Source of the DNA: CALRWV02 sp943371965
Lineage (GTDB): Bacteria > Bacteroidota > JABWAT01
Direction of reading: 5' to 3'
Length of the DNA stretch: 64,000 nucleotides
Assembly (NCBI GenBank): GCA_943371965.1
Contig: CALRWV020000005.1
Location: forward strand, 62,001-126,000
Part shown: piece by piece, positions 15,734-24,386 of the stretch
Position numbering within the stretch: the stretch's first letter is position 1
Layout: each line of letters begins with the position of its first letter
The notes under the pieces: model-generated
What the model was told of the DNA's origin: nothing
What the model saw: only the letters and a program-made list of their open reading frames with translations
The model's database searches: none
Position numbers and translations under genes: made by a program

Positions 15734-17761
15734 TCATATTGCAACTTCACTCAATTCAGTTACTGGTTTATTGCAATATCCGTTTTCACAAACATAAAAT
15801 GTCGTTTTTCCGTTTACCAGATTTTTTCCTTTCAAAATTTCCAGATCTGAATCTGTCTTTCCAAACAAAACCAGACTTCCTGGTATAAACTTTCCTTTTA
15901 GCAAATCGAGAAAATCATCGTTTTTATCACCGGCAATTACAAATTCACGTTCAGGGATGAATGATTCTATAATAGAACATGCCGCCCATCCAAAAGATGA
16001 AGCATAAGTTTTAATAAACGGCGCAATGGATCGGTGAAATTTATCTGCATGTTTCAGATAAATCTGATTCCCCGTTATTCTGTATAATTGCTGAAGGGCC
16101 CAAATTGCAGATGAATTACCGCTTGGAACCGCATTATCATAAAAATCTTTCTGCCTGACAATCAACTCCTCGTTTTTTGATCCATAAACATAAAACCCAA
16201 ACTCTTTTTCGTCTGCAAAATAATTAATAGTTAAGTCTGCCAATTGTTCTGCTTTTTTGATATAGTCAAGGTTTCCTGTAAACTGACCAAGCTCCACTAA
16301 TGCGAGTAAATAGTGTCCGTAATCTTCAATAAAACCCGGTATTTTTGTTTCTCCATCTTTATAAACGCGGTAAAGAATATCATCCTTGAACTGAGTTTCC
16401 CATATCCAATCAGCTGATTTGGTTGCTGCATCAATAAAATCTTTTCGGTTGAAATGAAAACCAGAATAGACCATTGCAGAAATCATCAGCCCGTTCCACC
16501 CGGTCAATATTTTTTCATCTCGTCCGGGATGGATTCTATTTTTTCTGATTTCAAAAAATGTCCGTTTGAAATCTTTAACAATTTCCTTTGCCGATTCAAC
16601 AGAAATCCCATGCTTTTCTGAAACAAATTCGATGGATTTCAAAATTCTAAAAACGTTGGTATGTTCCCAATTACCATGCGGTTTTATGTCAAAATAATCA
16701 CAGAGAAAGTCAAAGTCAGAATCAGCAACAACTGATTTTACCTCATCATAACTCCAAACATAAAACTTTCCTTCAACTCCTTCACTATCAGCGTCCAAAG
16801 TTGAGTAGAAGCCACCATTTTTATCTGTCATTTCCCTTAGAGTGAATTCCAAAGTTTCAATTGCAATTTGTTTGAAGTTTTCATTTCCGAAATAATTGGC
16901 GGCTTCAGAATAATTTCTTGCAAGAAGAGCATTATCATACTGCATTTTTTCGAAATGGGGAATGTGCCAAGTTGCATCTACCGAATATCTTGAGAAACCG
17001 CCCCCAACCTGGTCATAAATTCCACCATCAGCCATTTTCTGAAGACTCAGTTTAACAATTTTTTCAGCAGGTTCGCTTTTAAAATGATATGCATAACGGA
17101 GTAAAAACTGAAGTGACATTGAACCTGGAAATTTAGGTGCATTCCCAAATCCGCCATTAACAGAATCAAATCTTGTTTGAATTGAATTAAAGGCTTCTTC
17201 AAAAATTTCATGGTTAACCGGGTGCTGAATTAAGGAGTATCCTTCAGATTTTTGAATTTCTCCGGTAATTCCTGAACTGGATTTCAGCAGATCTTCCCGT
17301 TTTTCTTTCCACATATTGGAAATTCCAGCCAATAATCGCGGAAATGCAGGTACATTATATTTATCAACAGGAGGGAAGTAAGTTCCACCATAAAATGGCT
17401 TTCCTTTATGATCAAGAAAAACACTCATTGGCCAACCACCATGACCGGTCATCATTTGAACAGCTGTCATGTAAACGCCATCCAAATCAGGCCTTTCTTC
17501 ACGGTCAACTTTGATGTTTACAAAATACTTATTCATGACCAATGCTATTTCTTCGTTCTCGAAACTTTCATGTTCCATAACATGACACCAATGACAGGCG
17601 GAATATCCGATTGATAGGAAAATGGGTTTGTCTTCATTCTTTGCTTTTTCAAATGCTTCATTTCCCCATGGGAACCAATCAACGGGGTTATGTGCATGTT
17701 GAAGCAGATAAGGACTTGTTTCTTTTATCAAACGGTTTGTGAATTTTGAATATTCTGACAT
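15734..17761 (-). CDS. Thioredoxin-domain protein of the YyaL/SSP411 (DUF255) family
   Basis: 675 residues from ATG 17761, chosen because GGAG precedes it by six bases; the frame is open 18 codons further but runs into a terminator. The N-terminal thioredoxin-like domain (about 1-165) contains LIKETSPYLLQHAHNPVDW, SIGYSACHWCHVM (a CxxC site) and GGWPMSVFL. The remainder is an (alpha/alpha) barrel like N-acylglucosamine epimerases, with FGNAPKFP and GWNGLMISAM. This family is widespread from bacteria to mammals (spermatogenesis-associated protein 20) and its reaction is not settled. Its start codon lies only 17 bases beyond a strong terminator hairpin. Confidence 0.92.
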   Translation of the reverse strand: MSEYSKFTNRLIKETSPYLLQHAHNPVDWFPWGNEAFEKAKNEDKPIFLSIGYSACHWCHVMEHESFENEEIALVMNKYFVNIKVDREERPDLDGVYMTAVQMMTGHGGWPMSVFLDHKGKPFYGGTYFPPVDKYNVPAFPRLLAGISNMWKEKREDLLKSSSGITGEIQKSEGYSLIQHPVNHEIFEEAFNSIQTRFDSVNGGFGNAPKFPGSMSLQFLLRYAYHFKSEPAEKIVKLSLQKMADGGIYDQVGGGFSRYSVDATWHIPHFEKMQYDNALLARNYSEAANYFGNENFKQIAIETLEFTLREMTDKNGGFYSTLDADSEGVEGKFYVWSYDEVKSVVADSDFDFLCDYFDIKPHGNWEHTNVFRILKSIEFVSEKHGISVESAKEIVKDFKRTFFEIRKNRIHPGRDEKILTGWNGLMISAMVYSGFHFNRKDFIDAATKSADWIWETQFKDDILYRVYKDGETKIPGFIEDYGHYLLALVELGQFTGNLDYIKKAEQLADLTINYFADEKEFGFYVYGSKNEELIVRQKDFYDNAVPSGNSSAIWALQQLYRITGNQIYLKHADKFHRSIAPFIKTYASSFGWAACSIIESFIPEREFVIAGDKNDDFLDLLKGKFIPGSLVLFGKTDSDLEILKGKNLVNGKTTFYVCENGYCNKPVTELSEVAI

Positions 17762-17778
17762 TTTGAACTCCATTAAAC

Positions 17779-17807
17779 AAAAACAGGGACATCGTGTCCC
17801 TGTTTTT
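17779..17807 (-). terminator. Strong terminator between the peroxiredoxin-like and YyaL-type genes
   Basis: A perfect 13-bp stem around a three-base loop: AAAAACAGGGACA (17779-17791) against TGTCCCTGTTTTT (17795-17807), followed on the minus strand by a T-rich run. It follows the stop of the gene at 17835 and precedes the next leftward ATG by only 17 bases. Confidence 0.88.
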
Positions 17808-17834
17808 AAAATCAATTAAAAATAAATTCCGTGA

Positions 17835-18770
17835 TTATTGAACGTCAGATGTATCAGGTGATACTGCTGGTTTAGGTGCGACTTTTTCAGCTTTTATCAA
17901 ATCGCATCCAACTGCAACTGTTTCTTTCACAGTAATTTCTTCGCTATTGATTACTTTGTCCAAATTTACCTGAAGCTGTGAACCATAAACAGTGCCTTGA
18001 ACTCTAGGATTATTATCAATTTTACCACGGTAAGCCAATGAGCCATCGGTTTTAAATATGAAGGCTGTTGGAATCTTGGTAACATTTAACGCATTGGCAG
18101 TAGCTTTACCTTTATCTTTTACCAGATCAAAAATCAATGAATTGTCTTTGAAATATTTTTGAATTTCCGGCCAGGTTTCATCTTCATTCGGGTCTATAAA
18201 TACAAAAGTCGCCTTTTGAATATAGTCATTGTAAAGTTCATTGTACCGTTCATTATACAAACCGGAAACCAGACATTTTATTGACAAAAAGATCACAACA
18301 GTTGGTTTTCCCTGTGAAAGGCTATCCAAATAAAATTGTTCATTGTTGGCGTCATAGACTTTTAAACCAACCAGAGAAGTTACACTTACATGAGCTTGAC
18401 TGTTTTTTGCAGAATTTGATTTAGCCGATGAAGTGTCTGTGGAAGACTTTGGAGAAATGGGAGCAGTTGAATCTGTCTTCGGTTTTGTCTTTGAAATAGA
18501 GGTGTCAACAGCGGATTTTACAGGAGTTTCAATATTTGCCGGTTTGGGAGCTACCGGTACTTTTACAGCAGTAGATTTTGATTTGCTAGAATCAGGAACT
18601 GAAACCGTATTGCCTGTAGCTTTTGCTGGTATTGCGGTTGCTGTTTTTGCCGGACTCTTTTTTACTGAAGCTGAATCCGTATTGACTTTTACAGCTTTGG
18701 GAGTTGCTGTATTCTGAGCGGAAATGTTAATACTGAAAAAGATTAAGCAACCAAATAAGAAAAATTTCAT
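17835..18770 (-). CDS. Secreted peroxiredoxin-like (PRX_like1) protein with Ser/Lys/Pro/Thr-rich linker
   Basis: 311 residues. Signal peptide to about residue 18 (NISAQ), then ~115 low-complexity residues rich in Lys, Ala, Pro, Thr and Ser, probably an extended periplasmic spacer. The thioredoxin-like domain starts near residue 135 (GLKVYDANNEQFYLDSL). Its active-site loop is IKCLVSGLYNERY, one Cys and no CxxC. TKIPTAFIF supplies the cis-Pro. A second conserved Cys in VAVGCDLIKAE near the end is characteristic of the PRX_like1 subgroup. It is probably a thiol peroxidase or redox sensor of the envelope (inferred). A promoter-like TATTTTTG lies 145 bases upstream of the start. Confidence 0.8.
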   Translation of the reverse strand: MKFFLFGCLIFFSINISAQNTATPKAVKVNTDSASVKKSPAKTATAIPAKATGNTVSVPDSSKSKSTAVKVPVAPKPANIETPVKSAVDTSISKTKPKTDSTAPISPKSSTDTSSAKSNSAKNSQAHVSVTSLVGLKVYDANNEQFYLDSLSQGKPTVVIFLSIKCLVSGLYNERYNELYNDYIQKATFVFIDPNEDETWPEIQKYFKDNSLIFDLVKDKGKATANALNVTKIPTAFIFKTDGSLAYRGKIDNNPRVQGTVYGSQLQVNLDKVINSEEITVKETVAVGCDLIKAEKVAPKPAVSPDTSDVQ

Positions 18771-19129
18771 TCTTTAAAAAACCCCTGAATAATTATTAAC
18801 CGAGCACCTATACTCAATGTTGATATGCTAAGAGAAGTAGTCCATTTCAAGTCTTTGGGCTTCAGCTTAACAAAGGATCAGATCAACTTTGTTATTCTTT
18901 AGATATATCGCCAGCAAAAATACAAATTCTTTTACGAAATCACTTTAAGGAAATGATAATTTTTTCTATAATAGAGTGAAATTATGATATCAGTCAAAAT
19001 CTTGTTGCAATTTTTAGAGCAATACAGGCTCAATTTCGGATTCAAAAACAGAAGTTCCCTTTTTTGTGGTTGGAAAATGCCTTATCTTTACGAATTGCTT
19101 CAAAAATAATTGTGGAGGACGGTTTGATT
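18771..19129. other. 359-bp divergent intergenic region
   Basis: No gene is seen. On the minus strand a TATTTTTG box (18922-18915) would start a ~140-base leader for the peroxiredoxin-like gene. On the plus strand TTATCTTTAC near 19083 and GGAGGA at 19114-19119 precede the ATG at 19130. No stable hairpin or known riboswitch fold is recognised by eye. Confidence 0.5.
18915..18922 (-). promoter_or_regulatory. Bacteroidetes-type -7 box (TATTTTTG)
   Basis: Reading on the minus strand, TATTTTTG matches TAnnTTTG exactly. It would drive the peroxiredoxin-like gene with an unusually long leader of about 140 bases. No clear -33 TTG is present at the expected distance. Confidence 0.35.
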
Positions 19130-19621
19130 ATGAGAAAAAAATCAGTGATAAGTATATTGTTCATTCTGATGACAACAGTTTTATTTGCTCAAAAAGCAGA
19201 TTTAAGTGCTCAATGGGCACAAACCAAAATTGCAGCTGAAAAATTAGGAATTACACTTCCAGCCAATCAGTTGAATGGAACTGTACTTGAATCAGAAAAG
19301 ATTGATGATGACACTTTTAGAGCTTTAAAATCCAAATTTGATTCTGATAAAAGCATCAGTGCAGTTTTCCTTGTTGAAAAAGGGGCTACAACTGTTTTTA
19401 ACCGTTATGACCGCTGGTGGATGCCAGCTGCAACTGCTTTAATTGGTACCCCGTTAATTGCTTTCGGACTTATAAAAGATAACGGCACCATGACAGGAAT
19501 TGGCGTTGGTTTGAGTGTAATTGGTGCTGTGGGCGGTTTCTTTATTCTTGAGAAATCAGATGTAAGCAATTCAGCAAATGATTACAGTGGCAATGCTGCA
19601 ATCTTTATAATGAAAAAGTAA
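19130..19621 (+). CDS. Unknown exported protein with two glycine-rich hydrophobic segments
   Basis: 163 residues from ATG 19130, chosen because GGAGGA lies ten bases upstream and a clean signal peptide follows (KKSVISILFILMTTVLFAQ). The frame is open 22 codons further upstream, but that stretch looks like promoter. After a soluble part (about 20-95), residues 97-140 contain WWMPAATALIGTPLIAFGLI and GIGVGLSVIGAVGGFFIL, probably two membrane passes. Its plan is like the unknown gene at 15268. No family is known to me. It faces the Nudix gene at its 3' end with a three-base gap and no obvious terminator. Confidence 0.72.
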   Translation: MRKKSVISILFILMTTVLFAQKADLSAQWAQTKIAAEKLGITLPANQLNGTVLESEKIDDDTFRALKSKFDSDKSISAVFLVEKGATTVFNRYDRWWMPAATALIGTPLIAFGLIKDNGTMTGIGVGLSVIGAVGGFFILEKSDVSNSANDYSGNAAIFIMKK

Positions 19622-19624
19622 AAA

Positions 19625-20113
19625 TTATTTTAAATGAACCGGATTGAAATTGAATCCGGTTTTATAATCATCGTACAGCCGGTAACCCAGTTTTTGCGGA
19701 ATTAAGTTGAAATTTCCCAAATCAACCAACGGAATCCAGGAAACACTCTGAATAATCTGATCAGATTTTGATAGTTCGGGGTCTGATCCTAAAATGACCG
19801 GGAGTTCACTGATTCGTTCAACAAGGAAAAAAAGTTCGACAGCATGAACCTGCTGATAAATAAATTCATGAATGTAAAGTAATTTCCGGGATTTCACTTT
19901 AAGTCCTGTTTCCTCAAAACATTCACGTTCAACTGCTGCTTCTATTGATTCCTGAAAATTCAATCCTCCTCCCGGTGGCATGAATTGACTGATGGTTGTA
20001 TCAAACAAACTCATCTGCCTGATCAGCAGAATTGAATCATTTTCAATTAAAATGGCTCCTACCCTGACTCGGGTAAAGCCTTCAAAATTTTTTAATAAAC
20101 GATGACGACTCAT
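19625..20113 (-). CDS. Nudix hydrolase
   Basis: 162 residues. The Nudix box GX5EX7REUXEEXGU is complete at about residues 49-71 (GGLNFQESIEAAVERE then CFEETGL), with Cys at the usually hydrophobic U position; the metal-binding REXXEE residues are present. Nudix enzymes cleave nucleoside diphosphates linked to another group; the substrate cannot be read from the sequence. Upstream of the box, RVRVGAILIENDSILLIRQ is the standard first strand. The start is only 26 bases from the divergent moeA start, so promoters must overlap one or both coding regions, or the true start is further in. Confidence 0.92.
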   Translation of the reverse strand: MSRHRLLKNFEGFTRVRVGAILIENDSILLIRQMSLFDTTISQFMPPGGGLNFQESIEAAVERECFEETGLKVKSRKLLYIHEFIYQQVHAVELFFLVERISELPVILGSDPELSKSDQIIQSVSWIPLVDLGNFNLIPQKLGYRLYDDYKTGFNFNPVHLK

Positions 20114-20139
20114 ATTTTAACAAACGGATAACGACAGAC

Positions 20140-21384
20140 ATGGATAAACATTTGCACAAAGATATACCTTCCTATGAAGAAGCTAAAAAGATTATACTCA
20201 AGAACATTAATCCCACAGAAACAGTTTACGTTTCAATTAAGAAAGCATTAGGGAATATTATATCACAGGATATCGTCGCTACTGAAAATCTTCCCCCTTT
20301 CAATAATGCAGCAGTTGATGGTTATGCAGTTAAAATCAAAAATATACAGGGTGCTGCTCCAGACAAACCAGTACTGATTGATACTCTTGATGACGTTCCG
20401 GCCGGAAAACTTCCTGCAACCCGATTAAAAACCGGAACAACAGTTAAAGTAATGACCGGTGCACCAGTTCCTGAAGGTACAGATGCAGTAGTTCCACTTG
20501 AATTAACTGAATCAACCTACGGAAACAGAATTAAAGTTATTGGAACCGTTGACGAATTGGCCAATATCCGTTTCATTGGTGAAGATATTCAAAAAGGTGA
20601 AGTTGTTCTTCCTGCTGGAACCATGGTTACAAGTGGTAACATTGGTTTACTCGCAGCTTTGGGTTTAACAGAAATTCCTGTTCTCCGCAGACCAAGAATC
20701 GGAATTCTTGCTTCTGGTGATGAACTGATTCCAATCGACAAACCGCTTCAGCCCGGCAAAATCAGAAATTCGAATACTTATATGCTGATGGCTTTGGCAC
20801 AGGCATGTAATGCAGATATCGTGAATTTGGGAGTAGCAAAAGACTCCATTTCCGATATTTCAAACAGAATTAAAAAGGGCGATGAAGCTGATATTATTGT
20901 TTGTACCGGTGGTGCTTCAGTTGGTGACCGTGATTTTGTGAAAAAAGCCTTCAAAGAACTGAATGTTGATATAAAGTTTACATCAGTAAAACAAAAACCC
21001 GGAAAACCATTGGTATTTGGAATTTGGGAAAAACGTCCTGTATTTGCACTTCCCGGCAACCCTGTTTCAACTTTTGTAAGTTTTGTTGAATATGTAATAC
21101 CGGTTATCAAAAAAATGCTTGATTATCCGAAAACAGATTTCGACATGCTTCCTGCAACTTTGCATGATGACTACAAAAAACCTGCAGGGATTACCCATTT
21201 TGTCCGCGGTATCTGTGAACTTCACGCAGATGGAAGCTATACAGTTAAAACAACAGGAAATCAGAGCAGTGGCCTGATGACTTCAGTTGCCAAAGCAAAC
21301 TGTATCATTGTGTTTGAAGAGGAAGCAGAACATTACAAAAAAGGTTCAAAAGTATTTATTCACTCGTTGAACTTCCTGGTTTAA
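20140..21384 (+). CDS. moeA: Molybdopterin molybdenumtransferase MoeA
   Basis: 414 residues, the usual length. MoeA inserts molybdate into adenylylated molybdopterin in the last step of Mo-cofactor synthesis. Diagnostic segments: LPPFNNAAVDGYAV (about residues 52-65), MTGAPVPEGTDAVVPLE, RFIGEDIQKGE with PAGT, GILASGDEL, then the MoCF-binding domain with VCTGGASVGDRDFV and KPGKPLVFG, ALPGNPVSTFVSF. No other moa/mob genes are in the window. It is followed by a perfect terminator. It is divergent from a Nudix gene with a 26-base gap and has no clear ribosome-binding site. Confidence 0.97.
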   Translation: MDKHLHKDIPSYEEAKKIILKNINPTETVYVSIKKALGNIISQDIVATENLPPFNNAAVDGYAVKIKNIQGAAPDKPVLIDTLDDVPAGKLPATRLKTGTTVKVMTGAPVPEGTDAVVPLELTESTYGNRIKVIGTVDELANIRFIGEDIQKGEVVLPAGTMVTSGNIGLLAALGLTEIPVLRRPRIGILASGDELIPIDKPLQPGKIRNSNTYMLMALAQACNADIVNLGVAKDSISDISNRIKKGDEADIIVCTGGASVGDRDFVKKAFKELNVDIKFTSVKQKPGKPLVFGIWEKRPVFALPGNPVSTFVSFVEYVIPVIKKMLDYPKTDFDMLPATLHDDYKKPAGITHFVRGICELHADGSYTVKTTGNQSSGLMTSVAKANCIIVFEEEAEHYKKGSKVFIHSLNFLV

Positions 21385-21395
21385 AATAACTTCAC

Positions 21396-21421
21396 ATCAG
21401 GCTGAATTTTTTCAGCCTGAT
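21396..21421 (+). terminator. Terminator after moeA
   Basis: A perfect 11-bp stem: ATCAGGCTGAA (21396-21406), loop TTTT, TTCAGCCTGAT (21411-21421), then CAATTCTTTTCT. It lies twelve bases after the stop codon. Confidence 0.88.
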
Positions 21422-21440
21422 CAATTCTTTTCTGATTATT

Positions 21441-22622
21441 ATGAATGATGTGAACGATTACAGAAATCTTTTTCCGCATACCGGAAAAAACATCATCTAT
21501 CTGAATCATGCTTCAGTTTCCCCATTATCTTCACGCGTATCTGCTTCAATTAAAGAGTTTGTTGACCGCCAATCATTTGGAGATATTGAATTTTACGTTC
21601 CTGCACTTGAAAAATTGCAGGAAACCCGTGCTTATCTTTCCCGGTTAATCAAAGCAAAACCATCTGAAATTTCTTTTCAATCCAATACAAGTGAAGGGTT
21701 GAATTTTCTTGCCAATTCGATAAAATGGAAACGCGGTGACAGAATTATTTCCTATGATCAGGAATTTCCGGCTGTAACCCAACCGCTTCTGAAACTTAAA
21801 AAAGAAGGTGTCGAAATTGATTTTCTCAAAAGCCGTGATGGACGGCTGGATGCTGATGATCTATTACGTGCAATAAAGCCAACAACCCACCTTGTTTCCA
21901 TCAGTCATGTACAGTTTCTGAACGGCTTTCGTTCTGATATTGAAACAATTGGAAAATTTTGTCATGAAAAGGGAATCCTTTTTTGTGTTGATGCCATTCA
22001 ATCTGCCGGAGTTTTTCAGATTGATGTCAATAAAATGAAAATTGATTTTCTTTCCTGCGGTGGTCATAAATGGTTGATGGGTCCTCAGGGTACGGCGTTT
22101 ATGTATGTTTCCGAAGAGTTGCGTTCCATGATTTCGCAGCCGTACCGAGGTTGGATGTCGGTGGAAAAACCATTTGATTATTTCAATTTTGAAAATCCGC
22201 TGATCAATGATTCACGCCGTTACGAATATGGAACCTTAAATCTAATGGGAATTTACGGATTGTGTGAATCTGTTAAATTGATACTTGAAATTGGTTTGAG
22301 TACCATTGAACAGAAAGTTATTGAAACCAACCGTCATTTACTTAAACAGCTGCAGACGATGGGTTACCGGTTCGCAATGAAATATGAACCTGAACATTTG
22401 AGCGGAATTGTCAGTTTCTACGCACAGGAACCTTATGAGATTGCAAAAAAGCTGAAGGAAAAGAAAATCCATATTGCTGCGAGGGATAAATTCATCAGGG
22501 TTTCACCGCATTTTTACAATACAACAGAAGAGATTGATACCTTTCTTGATGCACTTAAGGAAGTTGAATACAAAATAAAATTCGAAAAATCGAAAGTAAT
22601 GTATTCGTCAGGAGCTGTCTGA
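21441..22622 (+). CDS. Class-V aminotransferase / cysteine desulfurase-like PLP enzyme
   Basis: 393 residues, normal for fold-type I class V. Family marks: YLNHASVSPLS at the start (substrate loop), FQSNTSEGLNFLAN (PLP phosphate), SHVQFLNGFRSD, CVDAIQSAG with Asp184 and Gln187, and GGHKWLMGP with PLP lysine Lys210. The C-terminal small domain begins near residue 285. It lacks a Cys loop like that of IscS/NifS near the end, so true cysteine desulfurase activity is uncertain; isopenicillin-N-epimerase-like or kynureninase-like members look closest. It starts 20 bases after the moeA terminator and is followed by gpmA after about 55 bases. Confidence 0.88.
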   Translation: MNDVNDYRNLFPHTGKNIIYLNHASVSPLSSRVSASIKEFVDRQSFGDIEFYVPALEKLQETRAYLSRLIKAKPSEISFQSNTSEGLNFLANSIKWKRGDRIISYDQEFPAVTQPLLKLKKEGVEIDFLKSRDGRLDADDLLRAIKPTTHLVSISHVQFLNGFRSDIETIGKFCHEKGILFCVDAIQSAGVFQIDVNKMKIDFLSCGGHKWLMGPQGTAFMYVSEELRSMISQPYRGWMSVEKPFDYFNFENPLINDSRRYEYGTLNLMGIYGLCESVKLILEIGLSTIEQKVIETNRHLLKQLQTMGYRFAMKYEPEHLSGIVSFYAQEPYEIAKKLKEKKIHIAARDKFIRVSPHFYNTTEEIDTFLDALKEVEYKIKFEKSKVMYSSGAV

Positions 22623-22678
22623 TTCCTGGCTTGTTAGACTTTTTCACTATTTACATTATTAAAATAAAGGAGAATATG

Positions 22679-23287
22679 ATGGCAAAATTAGTTTTAATCC
22701 GTCATGGCGAGTCGATTTGGAATCTTGAAAACCGGTTTACCGGATGGGTAGATGTTGATCTGACTGAAAAGGGAAAAGAAGAAGCAAAATCTGCAGGAAC
22801 AAAAATAAAATCTATCAAATTCGACAAGGCATATACAAGTGTTTTAAAACGCGCAATTGATACCCTATCACTTTCACTTGAAACAGCAGGACAAACCGAT
22901 CTGCCGGTTGTGAAAGATCAGGCAATCAACGAACGCCATTATGGTGATCTGCAGGGAAAAAACAAAGCAGAAACAGCCAAGATTTATGGTGAGGCTCAAG
23001 TTCATGTTTGGAGAAGATCTTATGATGTTCCTCCACCTAACGGTGAAAGTTTGAAAGACACCGCAGCAAGAACACTTCCTTATTTCAATGATGTGATTTT
23101 GCCTGATGTTCTTGCCGGAAAAAATATTGTTGTTTCTGCACACGGAAACAGTTTACGTGCAATTGTTATGGAACTTGATCATCTGACAAAAGAAGAAGTT
23201 CTAGATTTGAATATCGCAAACGGAGTTCCGATCGTGTATGATATTGATTCGACCGGGAAAATCTTAAAAAAGGAAATTCTGCTCTGA
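22679..23287 (+). CDS. gpmA: 2,3-bisphosphoglycerate-dependent phosphoglycerate mutase
   Basis: 202 residues from the second of two adjacent ATGs, six bases after AGGAG (the first ATG is too close). It interconverts 3- and 2-phosphoglycerate in glycolysis. Motifs: LIRHGESIWNLENRFTGW with the phosphohistidine His9, RAIDT, NERHYGDLQGKNKAE and SAHGNSLRAI. It is the short GpmA form, lacking the ~40-residue insert that the E. coli enzyme has after RRSYDVPPP. The next gene begins one base after its stop, giving a gpmA - unknown - GlcD-like unit. Confidence 0.95.
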   Translation: MAKLVLIRHGESIWNLENRFTGWVDVDLTEKGKEEAKSAGTKIKSIKFDKAYTSVLKRAIDTLSLSLETAGQTDLPVVKDQAINERHYGDLQGKNKAETAKIYGEAQVHVWRRSYDVPPPNGESLKDTAARTLPYFNDVILPDVLAGKNIVVSAHGNSLRAIVMELDHLTKEEVLDLNIANGVPIVYDIDSTGKILKKEILL

Positions 23288-23288
23288 T

Positions 23289-24386
23289 ATGAAGCCATTC
23301 ATTCTTATTGTATTTCTAACATTTTCAGTTCAGATTTCTGCTCAGACTATTTTCACCGATTCTCTTGAAACTGCCGTTGTAAAAATTTACCGTCAGGATG
23401 TTGATTTTTACAATGTTTTAGATTCGATCGAATACCAGAATCTTTCTGCCCGGTATGAAACTGCAAAAAAATACGCATTTGATCCGTACGGAACGACGAT
23501 AAATTATTTTCTGAAAGTCCGTGTTGATAGAACCAACCGTGAATCGGCGATAGCATCTCTGATCAGAAGTTATTATTTCTATCCGAAAGCTTACGCGCAA
23601 CTGAAGAAAAAATCAAAATCTTCTTTGAACAAATTGATTTCTAATTCAGTAAAAGATTTCAATGCACTATTAAAAGAACCGGTAAAGCCTCCCAAATATT
23701 ACGTAACAGTTGGAGCGTTTAATGGTGGTGCTTGTGAGTTCAGAAATGATCTGATCATTCCGCTGGAATTTTTAACTTATCCGTCGGTTGATTCCGTTTC
23801 ATTTGCTGATTCTTCTTTGAAGCAAACTGCCATCAATGAGAAAATGCTGCCGTTTTATCTTTCAATGAATCTTGCCGGAGCAAATTTGTCAGACCCGAAT
23901 TCATTCAGTCTGAATAAATTGAATCCGTTCAGTTCGAAAGGATATATTTCTGTTCAAAAATTCTGGTCGTTTGTGACTTTTGAGAAGAAACCTGAACGTG
24001 CTTTCAATTTCGGACAGAATAATCTGGCTGATGAATGCATCAAATCTGGTATTGCGCTTTATGTTGCCGAGAAAGCAAATCCGGAAGGATTCAAAGATTT
24101 CAAAAAGCGTATATATTTTGATTCGAAAACCACAAATGAAAACCAGTTGTGGAAAGAGTTTCTTCCTCTGATGAAGTCAACTGATGAACCCGTAAAAAAT
24201 GCTTATACCAGCCTGGAAACAGGCATGAAATCAAAATACATCATGCTGGGTGGATATTTCGGATATAAAATCATCAGTGATTATATGGATAAATCAAAGG
24301 CAACTTTGGATGAGCTGATGGCAGAATCCGATTATGAAAAAATGTATTCGGAAAGCGGCTGGAAAGAGAAAGAAACTCTCGAATGA
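23289..24386 (+). CDS. Unknown exported protein (weakly GldB/DUF2268-like)
   Basis: 365 residues. Signal peptide ends at about residue 18 (VQISAQ). The mature part is mainly helical. A segment NNLADECIKSGIALYVAEKA (about residues 247-266) resembles the second helix of gluzincin-like GldB/DUF2268 proteins, where an HExxH helix would come before it. Here no HExxH is found, so protease activity is unlikely. The family call is weak. It is sandwiched in an operon, one base after gpmA and overlapping the GlcD-like gene by four bases (ATGA), so its expression is tied to theirs. Confidence 0.7.
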   Translation: MKPFILIVFLTFSVQISAQTIFTDSLETAVVKIYRQDVDFYNVLDSIEYQNLSARYETAKKYAFDPYGTTINYFLKVRVDRTNRESAIASLIRSYYFYPKAYAQLKKKSKSSLNKLISNSVKDFNALLKEPVKPPKYYVTVGAFNGGACEFRNDLIIPLEFLTYPSVDSVSFADSSLKQTAINEKMLPFYLSMNLAGANLSDPNSFSLNKLNPFSSKGYISVQKFWSFVTFEKKPERAFNFGQNNLADECIKSGIALYVAEKANPEGFKDFKKRIYFDSKTTNENQLWKEFLPLMKSTDEPVKNAYTSLETGMKSKYIMLGGYFGYKIISDYMDKSKATLDELMAESDYEKMYSESGWKEKETLE

